From Paenibacillus planticolens (lineage in GTDB: Bacteria > Bacillota > Bacilli > Paenibacillales > NBRC-103111), in NCBI RefSeq assembly GCF_013141725.1, contig NZ_WHNZ01000048.1:1-64000 (forward strand): 64,000 nucleotides of DNA, read 5' to 3'. The position numbers were made by a program, and so were the translations under genes. Shown in pieces: positions 9,327-18,652 of this stretch; within the stretch, counting starts at the first letter, position 1; the number at the start of each line of letters is the position of its first letter. The notes under the pieces are model-generated. The model did no database searches and was not told the DNA's origin. It saw only the letters and a list, made by a program, of their open reading frames with translations.

Positions 9327-10775
9327 TTAGCCTGCCATGGCAAATAGAGAGTTTTTCAGACTACTATTATTGTCCCTAAGCATATACAAATGCCGGAATG
9401 TCATAGACACTTCTCGCCTGTCGGGCTCCATAACCGTCTCTGTAATTTGCCCGCCCAGGGATTCCACCGTTTTGCGCAGCGGAACGATAATCGATCCTCC
9501 CAGTAGCTCCATATCCGCTAAGTAGTAATCTGCTACGCTATTGCCCAATACATAGGCACGGATCGTTCTTGCAGGCAGATCATATTCAAGATCGTATACG
9601 CCATAATGGGCATTAGCCGTCTTCGTTTTCTCCTGCCAATGCACCTTTCCGCCTATCTGCTCAATCAGCAAACGCAGCGGAAGCTCAATCCGATTCGACC
9701 GCAGCTGATATTCCGCAGGCCCCAGCGTAAAGCTGCTGCCTTCCAACAAGCGGATCTGCAGCGGCAGAGCCGACTGTGCAGCGAGCGACTTCACCTCTTC
9801 GTCCGCAGAGGCTACCTTTTTTACAAGCTGCTCGTCTGTGTTCTTAAGCTCATCCTTTGTCTTCTGCGGCTCCAGATGCCCGTGCGCTAGAGCATATTGC
9901 TGCGTTTCCTTCAATAGCTGTTGAAAATGAGCCGCACTCATGCTTCTCGACCATTTGGATTTACCGACCCGAAACTGTTCGGGTTTCACATCTGTTGTCA
10001 GAGGTGCGAAAGCGTAACCCAGGTTTTTGTAATAGGCGATTACTTTAGGCAGTACCTCTACCGTCGACTCATGCCCCGTGCCATCATGGAACAGGACCGT
10101 TAATTCATGCTCCAGCGGCGATGCCTTCACGGTCTGCCATATCTCGCTTGCAGGGACATGGAGTCTCTTCGAATCTCCGCTGTCCACATTCCAGTCCACG
10201 ACGGTATAGCCCGCTTGATCCATTAAATAGTAGTAATAGGAATCAAAATTCGTATAGGTTCCTCCAGGAGCGCGCACCAGTTGTGGGCGGACATCGGCGA
10301 TATCGGCGAACACATCCTCGCTGCTCTGAATTTGATCCCAAAACGTTTGAAAATCGCTATAAAGCTCGTTATATACATGATTATAGGAATGATTGCCTAA
10401 GGTATGTCCTTCTTTCACAATCCTCTTTACCAAATCAGGGTGTTCTTTGGCTTGTTCACCCAGTGCGAAAAACGTCGCTTTCACGCCTTCTTCTTTTAAA
10501 ATATCTAAAACCTTGCCAGTCAGCTTGCTGGGGCCGTCATCAAAGGTTAAATAAACTGTGGGCTGCTCCGGTTTTACATAGGTTTTTTCTGCTTGCACGC
10601 GTTTGCCGTTTTTGAGCTTTTGATAGATGTCTTGACCGTCTTTCTCGGAGTTTCCTTCCTCCTCCGAAGCCTTTACGGGAACAGCAGAGAGAAACAGTGA
10701 AACTAGTAATAGAATGACCATTGTGAGTTGAATTCCTTTTCGGCTACTGGTTGCATGGTGAACTTGAAAGCGCAT
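9327..10775 (-). CDS. Secreted polysaccharide deacetylase with C-terminal copper-amine-oxidase-N-like domain
   Basis: A 482-residue exported enzyme with a signal peptide (about residues 14-36, cleavage near VKASEE). The NodB-type carbohydrate esterase 4 domain covers about residues 70-280, with TFDDGPS (catalytic base and metal Asp) and GNHSYNH (metal-binding histidines). The C-terminal 120 residues have two blocks of the type LPLRLLIEQIGGKV and VPLRKTVESLGGQI, like the copper amine oxidase N domain, a wall or stalk module frequent in Paenibacillus. The substrate is probably peptidoglycan or another N-acetylated glycan, which cannot be decided by eye. The start follows GGAGGG; the gene is monocistronic. 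Confidence 0.88.
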   Translation of the reverse strand: MRFQVHHATSSRKGIQLTMVILLLVSLFLSAVPVKASEEEGNSEKDGQDIYQKLKNGKRVQAEKTYVKPEQPTVYLTFDDGPSKLTGKVLDILKEEGVKATFFALGEQAKEHPDLVKRIVKEGHTLGNHSYNHVYNELYSDFQTFWDQIQSSEDVFADIADVRPQLVRAPGGTYTNFDSYYYYLMDQAGYTVVDWNVDSGDSKRLHVPASEIWQTVKASPLEHELTVLFHDGTGHESTVEVLPKVIAYYKNLGYAFAPLTTDVKPEQFRVGKSKWSRSMSAAHFQQLLKETQQYALAHGHLEPQKTKDELKNTDEQLVKKVASADEEVKSLAAQSALPLQIRLLEGSSFTLGPAEYQLRSNRIELPLRLLIEQIGGKVHWQEKTKTANAHYGVYDLEYDLPARTIRAYVLGNSVADYYLADMELLGGSIIVPLRKTVESLGGQITETVMEPDRREVSMTFRHLYMLRDNNSSLKNSLFAMAG

Positions 10776-10891
10776 GCGATGATCCCTCCGCTTGTTCTAT
10801 CATTTTGGTAACTGATAGAGTATATGGGAGAAAAGCCGGGAGTATGTCTCTTGCGTAGCAACAAATATTGTAAGAGTTGTTCAATCAGCGC

Positions 10892-11084
10892 CTGCCGATT
10901 TGCAAAGGGAACTACAGTCCTCTATTCAGGCAAAATCGGCAGCTTTTACCGATTAAGCGGAACTACAGGGTCTTATTTACTCTAGGGTGCAGCAATTTCG
11001 CAGAATGGTGGGAAATAGCGGATCAGAGTTCCGTTTCATGTACCGAAACTCCACTTTTGGAGAAAATAGCGGACTATAGTTCCC
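10892..11084. repeat. Four-tag dispersed repeat, copy A (tag GGAACTA)
   Basis: The gap 10776-11110 has no gene and is filled by this element. Tags: GGGAACTA (10907-10914), CGGAACT (10958-10964), then inverted AGTTCCG (11027-11033) and TAGTTCCC (11077-11084). Spacings between tag cores are 51, 68 and 51 bp. The two inverted tags are preceded by AAATAGCGGA. The first tag is also enclosed by 10-bp arms CTGCCGATTT (10892-10901) and AAATCGGCAG (10933-10942). The same layout recurs at 24.0, 31.7, 58.8 and 59.7 kb. Confidence 0.85.
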
Positions 11085-11110
11085 TTTCCACCCCCTCTAC
11101 TCTTCAAAAC

Positions 11111-11141
11111 AAAAAAGCCGCCGAGATCACATCTCGACAGC
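11111..11141 (-). terminator. Terminator of bcp
   Basis: An 11-bp stem (11117-11127 with 11131-11141, two G-U pairs, 3-nt loop) is followed by six T residues on the minus strand, 5 nt after the stop codon. Confidence 0.88.
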
Positions 11142-11146
11142 CCCTT

Positions 11147-11629
11147 CTATTCCAACGCCACAACCGCATCCAACACCGATTGCACATGGTTCTTAATCCG
11201 CACCTTGCTCCATTCCTTCACAATGTATCCTTCCTCATCAATGAGGAAAGTCGAGCGCACAATGCCCATGTACTCACGGCCATACAGCTTCTTCAGCGCC
11301 CATACGCCATATTGCTCAGCCACCTGGTGGTCCGTGTCAGAAAGCAGCAGGAACGGCAGCTCATACTTGGTGATGAATTTATGATGGGCATTCAACTCAT
11401 CAGGGCTGATGCCGATGACTTCCACCCCTAGCTCGGCGAACTTCCCGTTATAGTCGCGGAAATCGCAGGATTGCTGTGTGCAGGTCGGCGTGTTATCTTG
11501 CGGGTAAAAGTAAATGACGACTTTTTTCCCTTTGTAATCGTGCAGGGATACGCTGCTCCCATTGGATGCAGGCAGTGTAAAATCGGGGGCAAGACGTTTG
11601 ATTGTCTCCGGCTCTTTTTTCTTAGCCAT
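11147..11629 (-). CDS. bcp: Bcp/PrxQ-type thiol peroxidase
   Basis: A 160-residue cytoplasmic peroxiredoxin that reduces hydrogen peroxide and organic hydroperoxides with thioredoxin as likely electron donor. The peroxidatic Cys is in the DNTPTCT motif (near residue 50) and a resolving Cys follows five residues later (QQSC), the pattern of two-Cys PrxQ enzymes; the APDFTLP start and the STFLIDEEG block are typical. GAGGAG precedes the ATG. Monocistronic, divergent from the SLH protein gene, with its own terminator. Confidence 0.93.
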   Translation of the reverse strand: MAKKKEPETIKRLAPDFTLPASNGSSVSLHDYKGKKVVIYFYPQDNTPTCTQQSCDFRDYNGKFAELGVEVIGISPDELNAHHKFITKYELPFLLLSDTDHQVAEQYGVWALKKLYGREYMGIVRSTFLIDEEGYIVKEWSKVRIKNHVQSVLDAVVALE

Positions 11630-11787
11630 TCTCTGAACTCTCCTCTATCCATTCCTTCTTTTCTTCCTCCATTATGCGGTATTTGAAGCATCACATCAAA
11701 CCGGCATGTCCAAAACTAGCATAGGGTAAGAAATATATGGTAGGTTTAATAGGAAGCTATAAACCTTAAAAGGAGTGAAGAAACGTC

Positions 11788-13032
11788 ATGCTTCCTATCA
11801 AACGTATGTCACTGCTCTCCGTCTTGGGATTAACCCTGGCCGTCCCTACTCTATCTGTCTCTGCCGCAACGGTGAATGAAAGCTCGCTTGTGACTCGCGG
11901 TCAATTTGTGAAACAAATTGCCGATGAGCTGAAACTGGCACCTCTGAACAATCAAGCCGCTCTGCCTTCGGATGTAAGCGCCGAGTCTCTTTATGCGAAT
12001 ACGGTACGTGTCATGCTTGAACGCCACATTCTGCAAGGCTACTCCGACGGATCCTTTCGTTTGGATCAACCTGTCAGCCCCGCTGAAGCTGCGCTGATTC
12101 TGGGCAGATTCCTCGGCATGGCCGACAGCAAGGCACTCGCCGAATTGCAAAGTGATTTCGGTGTCGATTTAGGTCAAGCTTCCGGCATTTCCCGTGATGC
12201 TGCAGGGGCTGCCATCAAAAAAGCACTAGCGAACGACCCCTCGGTGTCCTCTTGGTTAGTTGCAGATCCGGCTTCGCCGACAGATTTGAAGACGTTCCGC
12301 GGTCACATGGAAATGGACATGCATATTCTTTTTAAACCCCATGCAGGATATCCGTTGGATAAGCTTCAAACAACCGTAAAATCGGACATCAGTTTTAATA
12401 AAGATCAAGGCATTCATCAATCCATCACGACCACGGCACCAGGCTCGGATATGGTAACAAGGACAATCCAAATGGAACAATATATGGTCAGCCAAGGCAC
12501 TTTCATGACGATGCCGAATGCTGCGAATGATGGATTCGAATGGTATGACTTGTCCAAGCAGGTGCCATTTACCTTCGAACAGCTGATGGAGCTGCAGAAG
12601 AAAAGCATGGACATTAACAAAACCTTGGTTACGCCATATTTCTTCTATAAAGATCTCGGCACGGTCGAGAAAGATGGGAAACAGCTGCGCAAGGTCTCTG
12701 TCCGAGGCAAATTGACCAATACCGCCGATATCGTCAAGACATTGAGCGGACTTGGCGGCGGTCAAGATGCATTTAAAGATGTTCTTAACTCGCCTGCCAT
12801 CGCAGGAATGAGCGTTTCCTTATCTGCCGTACTCACGGTCGACGAGCAAACTAAGCTCCCTGTCAGCATGGATGGTGATTATATCATTGCCTATGGCGAA
12901 GATCCGAATATTCCGCTTGACCATATGGATATGACCATGTCCATGACTTACCAGGATGTGAATCAGCCGGTAGATATTCAATTGCCGGAAGAAGCCAAGA
13001 AAGCAAAGCCGCTCCCTGTGCCTGCTCAATAA
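11788..13032 (+). CDS. Exported SLH-domain protein with DUF6612-like C-terminal region
   Basis: A 414-residue exported protein. Residues 1-27 form a signal peptide (cleavage near VSAATV). About residues 30-165 hold S-layer-homology repeats (RGQFVKQIADELKL, GYSDGSFRLDQPVSPAEAALILGRFLG), which bind pyruvylated wall polymer. The C-terminal 240 residues resemble the LolA/LppX-like fold of DUF6612 lipoproteins (alternating strands, no catalytic motif seen). AAGGAGT lies 11 nt before the ATG and a terminator follows. The function is unknown; envelope attachment is inferred. Confidence 0.8.
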   Translation: MLPIKRMSLLSVLGLTLAVPTLSVSAATVNESSLVTRGQFVKQIADELKLAPLNNQAALPSDVSAESLYANTVRVMLERHILQGYSDGSFRLDQPVSPAEAALILGRFLGMADSKALAELQSDFGVDLGQASGISRDAAGAAIKKALANDPSVSSWLVADPASPTDLKTFRGHMEMDMHILFKPHAGYPLDKLQTTVKSDISFNKDQGIHQSITTTAPGSDMVTRTIQMEQYMVSQGTFMTMPNAANDGFEWYDLSKQVPFTFEQLMELQKKSMDINKTLVTPYFFYKDLGTVEKDGKQLRKVSVRGKLTNTADIVKTLSGLGGGQDAFKDVLNSPAIAGMSVSLSAVLTVDEQTKLPVSMDGDYIIAYGEDPNIPLDHMDMTMSMTYQDVNQPVDIQLPEEAKKAKPLPVPAQ

Positions 13033-13048
13033 TAGCCATGCAACATGC

Positions 13049-13093
13049 AAAGAACCTTGATTTCCGCTTTTCTGGAATTGAGGTTCTTTTTTG
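13049..13093 (+). terminator. Terminator of the SLH protein gene
   Basis: AAGAACCT pairs with AGGTTCTT, with an inner TTCC/GGAA, followed by a T-run at about 13086-13092. Confidence 0.8.
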
Positions 13094-13177
13094 AGCGGTT
13101 GAGACCGTCCATTCGCGCGCACCGCTTTTTTCCATTACAATGAATGTTAGAAATTTGTCGCAAGCGGGTGATTCTTA

Positions 13178-13873
13178 ATGTTTAAAATATTGCTGATCGA
13201 AGACGATGCCACGCTCTTCGCAGAAGTTAGGGACCGGCTCGCCCAGTGGTCCTACGATGTCCATGGCATAACGGATTTTGGCCGGGTGATCGAAACGTTC
13301 GCCGCCTTCAAACCAGACCTTGTGATTATCGATATCCAACTTCCGAAATTTGACGGCTTCCATTGGTGCCGCATGATACGGACCCACTCCAATGTGCCCA
13401 TTGTTTTCCTATCCTCGCGCGATCATCCGACCGACATGGTCATGTCGATGCAGCTCGGCGCCGATGATTTTATCCAGAAGCCTTTCCATTTCGATGTGCT
13501 TGTCGCCAAAATTCAGGCCATCCTCCGGCGTGTCTATAATTACAATACAGAACCGCTCAAGCTGAAAACTTGGTGCGGCGCCACCATTGATTACGAGAAA
13601 AGCACGGTGGTGAACGAGGCGGGAACGATTGAATTAACGAAGAATGAAATGTTCATTCTCAAACTACTCATCGAACGCAAAAACACGATCGTAAGCCGAG
13701 AAATCCTCATTAACAGCTTATGGGACGATCAGCGGTTTGTCAGCGACAACACTTTAACGGTCAATGTCAACCGGCTGCGGAAAAGGCTGGACGAGCTGGG
13801 GCTGGGCTCATTGATCGAAACGAAGGTCGGTCAAGGCTATATGGCCACGGAAGAGGCTCATTTCCATGATTAG
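13178..13873 (+). CDS. OmpR-family response regulator of a Bce-type two-component system
   Basis: A 231-residue DNA-binding regulator. The receiver domain (residues 1-115) has the phosphoacceptor Asp in VIIDIQLP and the conserved Lys in IQKPF; the winged-helix output domain (about 125-225) has the TKNEMFILKLL and VNVNRLRKRL blocks. It overlaps the following kinase gene by 8 bp. The kinase and the ABC transporter directly downstream make the set a BceR/BceS/BceA/BceB module, which senses and expels cell-wall-active peptide antibiotics. The ribosome binding site is weak (GGGTGA). Confidence 0.92.
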   Translation: MFKILLIEDDATLFAEVRDRLAQWSYDVHGITDFGRVIETFAAFKPDLVIIDIQLPKFDGFHWCRMIRTHSNVPIVFLSSRDHPTDMVMSMQLGADDFIQKPFHFDVLVAKIQAILRRVYNYNTEPLKLKTWCGATIDYEKSTVVNEAGTIELTKNEMFILKLLIERKNTIVSREILINSLWDDQRFVSDNTLTVNVNRLRKRLDELGLGSLIETKVGQGYMATEEAHFHD

Positions 13874-14876
13874 ACGCTACCTCGCCGAAAGAAGAAGCTG
13901 GCTGCTTTTCTTTTTATCCGTGCAGGCTCTGTTTCTGCTTATCGCCTTCTTGGATCATACCATTCCCTTTGGGTCCATTCTATATATGGTCTTTCTATCG
14001 ACGACGCTATTTCTGATATTTCTCGTTTTTCGCTACAACAAGGAAACACGCTTCTATAAGCAGCTGGAAGAACGGGACAACAACTTGGACCTTTCCAGCA
14101 TAGATGGCGCTGGCAGTCCCTTCGAGAGTATCGTTGAGAACAGTATGACGAATTTGGCCGAACAGCTAGGCAGGTCGGCTTCCCGGCATCAGGTCGCGCT
14201 GGAGCAGGAAAAGGATGATCTGCTGGCATGGATTCATGAAGTTAAGACACCACTCACCGCTATGCGTTTAATGATGGACCGTATGGCGGATGAGACGATG
14301 AAAACCGCATTAACCTACGAGTGGCTGCGAATACACCTGCTCTTGGACAGGCAGCTTCACCAGAAGAGACTCCCGTTCATGGAGAATGACCTGTATATTG
14401 AACAGGTAGATTTGGAATCATTGACCTATACGGAAATTAAGCTGCTAAAAACATGGTGCATTCAAAAAGGCATTGGCTTCGATGTCGATTTCCAAGTGAC
14501 AGAAGTTCTGAGCGACGCCAAGTGGCTCGCCTTCATTCTGCGGCAGCTTGTGACGAACGCTGTGAAATACAGCGATCCCGGCGCTGCGGATATCCTTATT
14601 CGAAGCCGCTGCTGCAAAGAGCGGATCGTCCTTGAGGTGATCGATCACGGCCGCGGGATCGAGCCGCAAGATCTGCCGCGCATCTTTGACCGCGGCTTTA
14701 CCTCCACAGCCTGGCATCAGGATAGCGCAGCTACGGGAATGGGCCTCTATCTGGCGAAGAAAGCCGCCGAGGCGATGCTCATTCATCTAGCCGTGAAATC
14801 GGAGTCCGGCTCGGGCTCAACGTTCACCCTCACCTTCCCTCAGCCGAATGAGGCCGTGCGTATCACGGGCATGTGA
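13866..14876 (+). CDS. Intramembrane-sensing histidine kinase of a Bce-type system
   Basis: A 336-residue kinase with two N-terminal membrane helices (about residues 12-30 and 36-54) separated by only a few residues, so it has almost no extracellular sensor; such kinases take their signal from the cognate ABC transporter. The H-box is WIHEVKTPLTA, the N-box LVTNAVKYS, G1 DHGRGI and G2 TGMGLYLAKK. The stop codon lies inside the palindrome at 14869-14890. Overlap with the regulator gene suggests coupled translation. Confidence 0.92.
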   Translation: MIRRYLAERRSWLLFFLSVQALFLLIAFLDHTIPFGSILYMVFLSTTLFLIFLVFRYNKETRFYKQLEERDNNLDLSSIDGAGSPFESIVENSMTNLAEQLGRSASRHQVALEQEKDDLLAWIHEVKTPLTAMRLMMDRMADETMKTALTYEWLRIHLLLDRQLHQKRLPFMENDLYIEQVDLESLTYTEIKLLKTWCIQKGIGFDVDFQVTEVLSDAKWLAFILRQLVTNAVKYSDPGAADILIRSRCCKERIVLEVIDHGRGIEPQDLPRIFDRGFTSTAWHQDSAATGMGLYLAKKAAEAMLIHLAVKSESGSGSTFTLTFPQPNEAVRITGM

Positions 14877-14890
14877 CAACATTGTCACAT
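14869..14890. promoter_or_regulatory. Palindrome, probable response-regulator operator before the Bce-type transporter genes
   Basis: Two perfect 10-bp arms, CATGTGACAA and TTGTCACATG, are separated by CA. The dyad covers the kinase stop codon and lies about 50 bp upstream of a TATAAT (14941-14946) that has no recognisable -35 box, as expected for an activator-dependent promoter. Response regulators of this family bind inverted repeats upstream of the transporter operon, so it is a good candidate site; binding is inferred. Confidence 0.65.
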
Positions 14891-14974
14891 GCCTTTCTTC
14901 TTTGTTCGCCCGATCGCAGGAAAAACGGGGCGGCGCTTTTTATAATAAAGCTAACGAATAAAGGAGTGTGTGTC

Positions 14975-15736
14975 ATGACAATTTTGGAAGCAGCCAAAAT
15001 CCATAAAAGCTACGGCAACAAATTCAACAAGCAAGAGGTGCTGAAAGGTCTGGATATCCGGATTGAAAAAGGGGAATTTGTCAGCATCATGGGGGCATCC
15101 GGCTCGGGGAAAACGACCTTGCTGAATGTGCTTTCTTCCATCGACAAGGTCAGCCAAGGCTCGATTCAGATCGAGGGCAAGGAGATTACAGCCTTGAAGG
15201 AGAAGCAGCTGGCCGATTTCCGCAAGCGGCATTTGGGGTTTATTTTCCAGGATTACAATCTACTCGATACTTTGACGGTAAAAGAAAACATTCTCCTTCC
15301 GCTTTCCATTACCAAAACTTCGAAGGTGGAAGCCGAACATAAATTCCAAGCCGTCGCCACTGAACTTGGCATTTATGAAATCAAAGATAAATATCCGAAT
15401 GAAATTTCAGGCGGTCAAAAACAGCGAACCTCCGCGGCCAGAGCGTTTGTTCATGAGCCGGGCATCATTTTCGCGGACGAACCGACTGGAGCGCTCGATT
15501 CCAAATCCGCTTCGGATTTGCTGCATAAGCTGAGCGGCATGAATCAGGGGCGGAAAGCGACGATCGTCATGGTCACGCACGACTCGGTCGCTGCGAGCTA
15601 TGGGAGCCGTGTCATTTTCATCAAAGACGGACAAATCTACACACAGCTTTATAAAGGGCAGGAATCCAGGCAAGCTTTCTTCCAGGACATCATGAAAACA
15701 CAAGCAGTTCTAGGCGGTGTGCAGAATGAGCATTAA
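14975..15736 (+). CDS. Bce-type ABC transporter, ATP-binding subunit
   Basis: A 253-residue ATPase of the MacB/BceA class. Walker A is GASGSGKTTLLN, the Q-loop is FIFQDYNLLD, the signature is ISGGQKQR and Walker B is IIFADEPTGALD. ATG 14975 follows AAAGGAG by 9 nt; the frame is open upstream but has no ribosome binding site there. The last codons overlap the permease start. Together with the permease it probably protects against peptide antibiotics and activates the intramembrane-sensing kinase. Confidence 0.93.
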   Translation: MTILEAAKIHKSYGNKFNKQEVLKGLDIRIEKGEFVSIMGASGSGKTTLLNVLSSIDKVSQGSIQIEGKEITALKEKQLADFRKRHLGFIFQDYNLLDTLTVKENILLPLSITKTSKVEAEHKFQAVATELGIYEIKDKYPNEISGGQKQRTSAARAFVHEPGIIFADEPTGALDSKSASDLLHKLSGMNQGRKATIVMVTHDSVAASYGSRVIFIKDGQIYTQLYKGQESRQAFFQDIMKTQAVLGGVQNEH

Positions 15737-17672
15737 CCAACTGATCGTTCAAAATTTAAAAGCGAACATCAAGCATTACTATTTGTATGTGTTTGCTTTA
15801 ATGTTCAGCGTCGCGCTTTATTTCGCTTTCGTCACCTTGCAGTACGATCCTGCCTTGGACCAGACCAAGGGCTCGATTAAAGGGGCCGCCGCCCTCAAAG
15901 CCGCCTCTATCCTGCTGATCGCGATTGTCGCCATCTTTAATCTGTATGCCAATAACATCTTTGTGAAAAGGCGCAGCAAGGAAATCGGTCTTTTGCAGTT
16001 GATCGGCATGACGAAAACAGCGATTTTCCGTATCCTGAGCACGGAGAACTTCATCCTGTATTTCGGTTCATTGCTAGCGGGAAGCTTTATCGGGTTCTCC
16101 GTATCCAAGCTGATTCTCATGATTTTATTCCATGTTACCGGTGTCGATGCCATCGCAACGCTGCATTTTTCCACCCAAGCCCTTGTTCAGACTCTTGTCG
16201 TGTTCGGAGCCGTCTACTTGTTTATCATGCTGGTCAATTATGCTTTTATTAAAAGACAAACGATTCTGTCGTTGTTCCGTGTCTCCACATCCACCGAAAT
16301 CAAAGTAAAACGAATGTCTCTCACAGAGGCCATCCTCGGAATCATCGGAATCTGCCTCGTCCTGCTCGGTTACTATGTTTCGTCGAAGCTGTTCAGTGGT
16401 GATTTCACAACAATGGTCGAGCTGTTCACAGCCATGATCTTTATTCTGGCTTCGGTTATCATCGGCTCTTATCTGTTCTATAGAGGCTCCGTTCGTTTGC
16501 TGCTTAACGTCATCCGCAAGAAGAAAAACGGTTATTTGAATGTACGTGAAGTGCTCTCGCTCTCTTCCATCATGTTTCGCATGAAATCCAATGCCCTGCT
16601 GCTAACGGTCATTACAACCGTTTCCGCGCTGGCCATTGCACTGCTGTCACTCAGCTACATCTCTTACTATTCCGCTGAAAAAACAGCAAAAAACGACGTC
16701 CCTGCCCACTTTTCTATCACACAGAAGGAGGATGCCGACAAGTTCAAAGCGGCGCTGGATGCCCGTCACATTCTTCACAAAGATACGACCATTGATGTGA
16801 TACAGGCGAAAGCTAACTTAAAGGGAATCCTTGCAACCAATATGAGCGGGCTTATGACCGATCCGGGCAGCATGACGCTTTCCGTGATCAGCGACAAACA
16901 TACGCCCTCCTACGATATGACGCCTGAACAAACGATGTTTACGGGCACTAACGATCTGTTGAGTAACTTTATGAATTTTAAAGATTCGGGGCGAATCGAG
17001 TTAGGCGGACAGGGAGTCAATATCCCTTTAACCTATTTAGGCTCGAAAAAACAGTCGATTGTCTCTTGGTACTTCACAAACGGCGGCCTGCCGACAGCGA
17101 TCGTTGACGATTCTGTCTTCCAACGGTTGAAGCAGGATCTGATCCCTTCGCTTCAGAAGCAATCCTCCACCTATCAGGGAATCGATATTGTGAATCCAGC
17201 GGAGCTGAAAACAGCCAATCAGATTTTCGGAGAACTTGGCTTTAACCATAATGAACGTTATGATTCCCGGTTGGATAGGACCCTTGGCCAGAAAAACAGA
17301 ATGGGTCTCATTATGTTCATCGTCGGGTTCCTCGGACTTACGTTCCTGATTACATCGGGCTGCATTCTGTATTTCAAACAGATGGATGAGAGCGAGGACG
17401 AGAAACCGACCTATACCATTTTGCGAAAACTCGGGTATTCGCAAGAGGATTTGTTGGCAGGCATACGCCGCAAGCAGCTCTTTAACTTCGGAATTCCGCT
17501 TGTGGTGGGACTTTTCCATAGCTACTTCGCCGTCCAGTCAGGCTGGTTCCTGTTCGGAGCGGAGCTGTGGACGCCGATGATGATTGTCATGGCGCTCTAT
17601 ACCGCCTTGTATTCCGTCTTCGGATTCCTGTCCGTCCAACATTACAAGAAAGTCATCCGCAGAGCGCTTTGA
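15726..17672 (+). CDS. Bce-type ABC transporter permease (FtsX family)
   Basis: A 648-residue permease with about ten membrane segments arranged around one long extracellular region (about residues 310-520), the diagnostic topology of BceB-type permeases. That region is regarded as the specificity domain in known members. ATG 15726 lies 8 nt after AGGCGG and overlaps the ATPase stop; the GTG at 15717 is less likely. No resistance spectrum can be read from the sequence. Confidence 0.92.
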   Translation: MSINQLIVQNLKANIKHYYLYVFALMFSVALYFAFVTLQYDPALDQTKGSIKGAAALKAASILLIAIVAIFNLYANNIFVKRRSKEIGLLQLIGMTKTAIFRILSTENFILYFGSLLAGSFIGFSVSKLILMILFHVTGVDAIATLHFSTQALVQTLVVFGAVYLFIMLVNYAFIKRQTILSLFRVSTSTEIKVKRMSLTEAILGIIGICLVLLGYYVSSKLFSGDFTTMVELFTAMIFILASVIIGSYLFYRGSVRLLLNVIRKKKNGYLNVREVLSLSSIMFRMKSNALLLTVITTVSALAIALLSLSYISYYSAEKTAKNDVPAHFSITQKEDADKFKAALDARHILHKDTTIDVIQAKANLKGILATNMSGLMTDPGSMTLSVISDKHTPSYDMTPEQTMFTGTNDLLSNFMNFKDSGRIELGGQGVNIPLTYLGSKKQSIVSWYFTNGGLPTAIVDDSVFQRLKQDLIPSLQKQSSTYQGIDIVNPAELKTANQIFGELGFNHNERYDSRLDRTLGQKNRMGLIMFIVGFLGLTFLITSGCILYFKQMDESEDEKPTYTILRKLGYSQEDLLAGIRRKQLFNFGIPLVVGLFHSYFAVQSGWFLFGAELWTPMMIVMALYTALYSVFGFLSVQHYKKVIRRAL

Positions 17673-17707
17673 TCTGGACAGACAGCACATTCCTGTAGCA
17701 AAGGGAA

Positions 17708-18625
17708 CTAGTGGGCCACCGCTACATGTCTGAGTTTATCGGGATTCAACACAATATAAACAGCCGCAACCCGATTATCTTCAATCTGGAATGTTATCAC
17801 ATTGCTCGGCTGCCCGTCCTCATAGGATACAATGCCCAATTGTCCATTCACCTTCATTAAGGCGTAGCTGAAACCAACCGGAACTTTGGCGAGCAGGCCG
17901 GATAAGAACAACGCAATGCGTTCCGCTCCCTCAATAGGGCGCACGGCCGCTCTGACCTTGCCTCCACCGTCTGAGTATAGGACAGCATCCGTTTTGACGA
18001 TACGCAGCAATTGCTCGATATTGCCGGAAACTAAAGCATGCACGAATTGTTCAACGACAGCGTTGGCTCCATCATTTCCCGGCTGCCGGTGCGGCAAAGC
18101 CCCTTCAGAAGCGCCGCCCTGTTCGGCGAAGGTGCTGATCGCGCTTTTGGCCCTGCGGAAAATCTGACGGCAGTTCGTGCTGCTTTTGCCGACAATCTCA
18201 GCGATTTCCTCGTATTCGTATTGCAGCACTTCCCTCAATATGAAAACCGCGCGCTCTACCCAAGAGAGCTGCTGAAGCAGCAGCAAATAAGCGGTGGATA
18301 AGGACTCTTTTTGCGAATAAAACCGATCCGGCGCATCGTCCAGGCCCTCCGCCTTCATCAGTGGCTCCGGCAGCCACGGGCCTACATAAACTTCGCGGGT
18401 TTTGCTAGCGGAACGCAGCTTGTCGATGCAGCGATTGGTCACGATTTTGCATAAATACGCTTTAGCATTGTGAATGCCTTGCGGATTCTTCTCATTCATA
18501 TAGAGAAATGCCTCTTGTACGATATCCTCCGCATCCATGACGCTCCCCAGCATCCGATAAGCCAACGAGAACAACAGCGGTTTATACGCGGTATACATCT
18601 GCCCAGCATCCCCGGTTATCTCCAT
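17708..18625 (-). CDS. ECF41-family RNA polymerase sigma factor with SnoaL-like C-terminal domain
   Basis: A 305-residue extracytoplasmic-function sigma factor. Regions 2 (residues 10-80) and 4 (about 110-165) are followed by a SnoaL-like domain (about 185-300) that modulates activity in place of a separate anti-sigma factor. All three hallmarks of ECF41 are present: WLPEP in the linker, DGGGK in the SnoaL domain and NPDKL near the C terminus. ATG 18625 follows AGGAGG by 8 nt. It lies 27 bp downstream of an oxidoreductase gene that has a near-consensus ECF41 promoter, so the pair is probably co-transcribed and self-activating. Confidence 0.93.
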   Translation of the reverse strand: MEITGDAGQMYTAYKPLLFSLAYRMLGSVMDAEDIVQEAFLYMNEKNPQGIHNAKAYLCKIVTNRCIDKLRSASKTREVYVGPWLPEPLMKAEGLDDAPDRFYSQKESLSTAYLLLLQQLSWVERAVFILREVLQYEYEEIAEIVGKSSTNCRQIFRRAKSAISTFAEQGGASEGALPHRQPGNDGANAVVEQFVHALVSGNIEQLLRIVKTDAVLYSDGGGKVRAAVRPIEGAERIALFLSGLLAKVPVGFSYALMKVNGQLGIVSYEDGQPSNVITFQIEDNRVAAVYIVLNPDKLRHVAVAH

Positions 18626-18652
18626 AGTACGCACCTCCTCTTCATTTGCATT

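Noticed and set aside
17690..17712. Further copy of the four-tag repeat near the ECF41 gene 3' end
   Set aside because: Only one GGGAACTA occurs, without partners at about 50-bp spacing.
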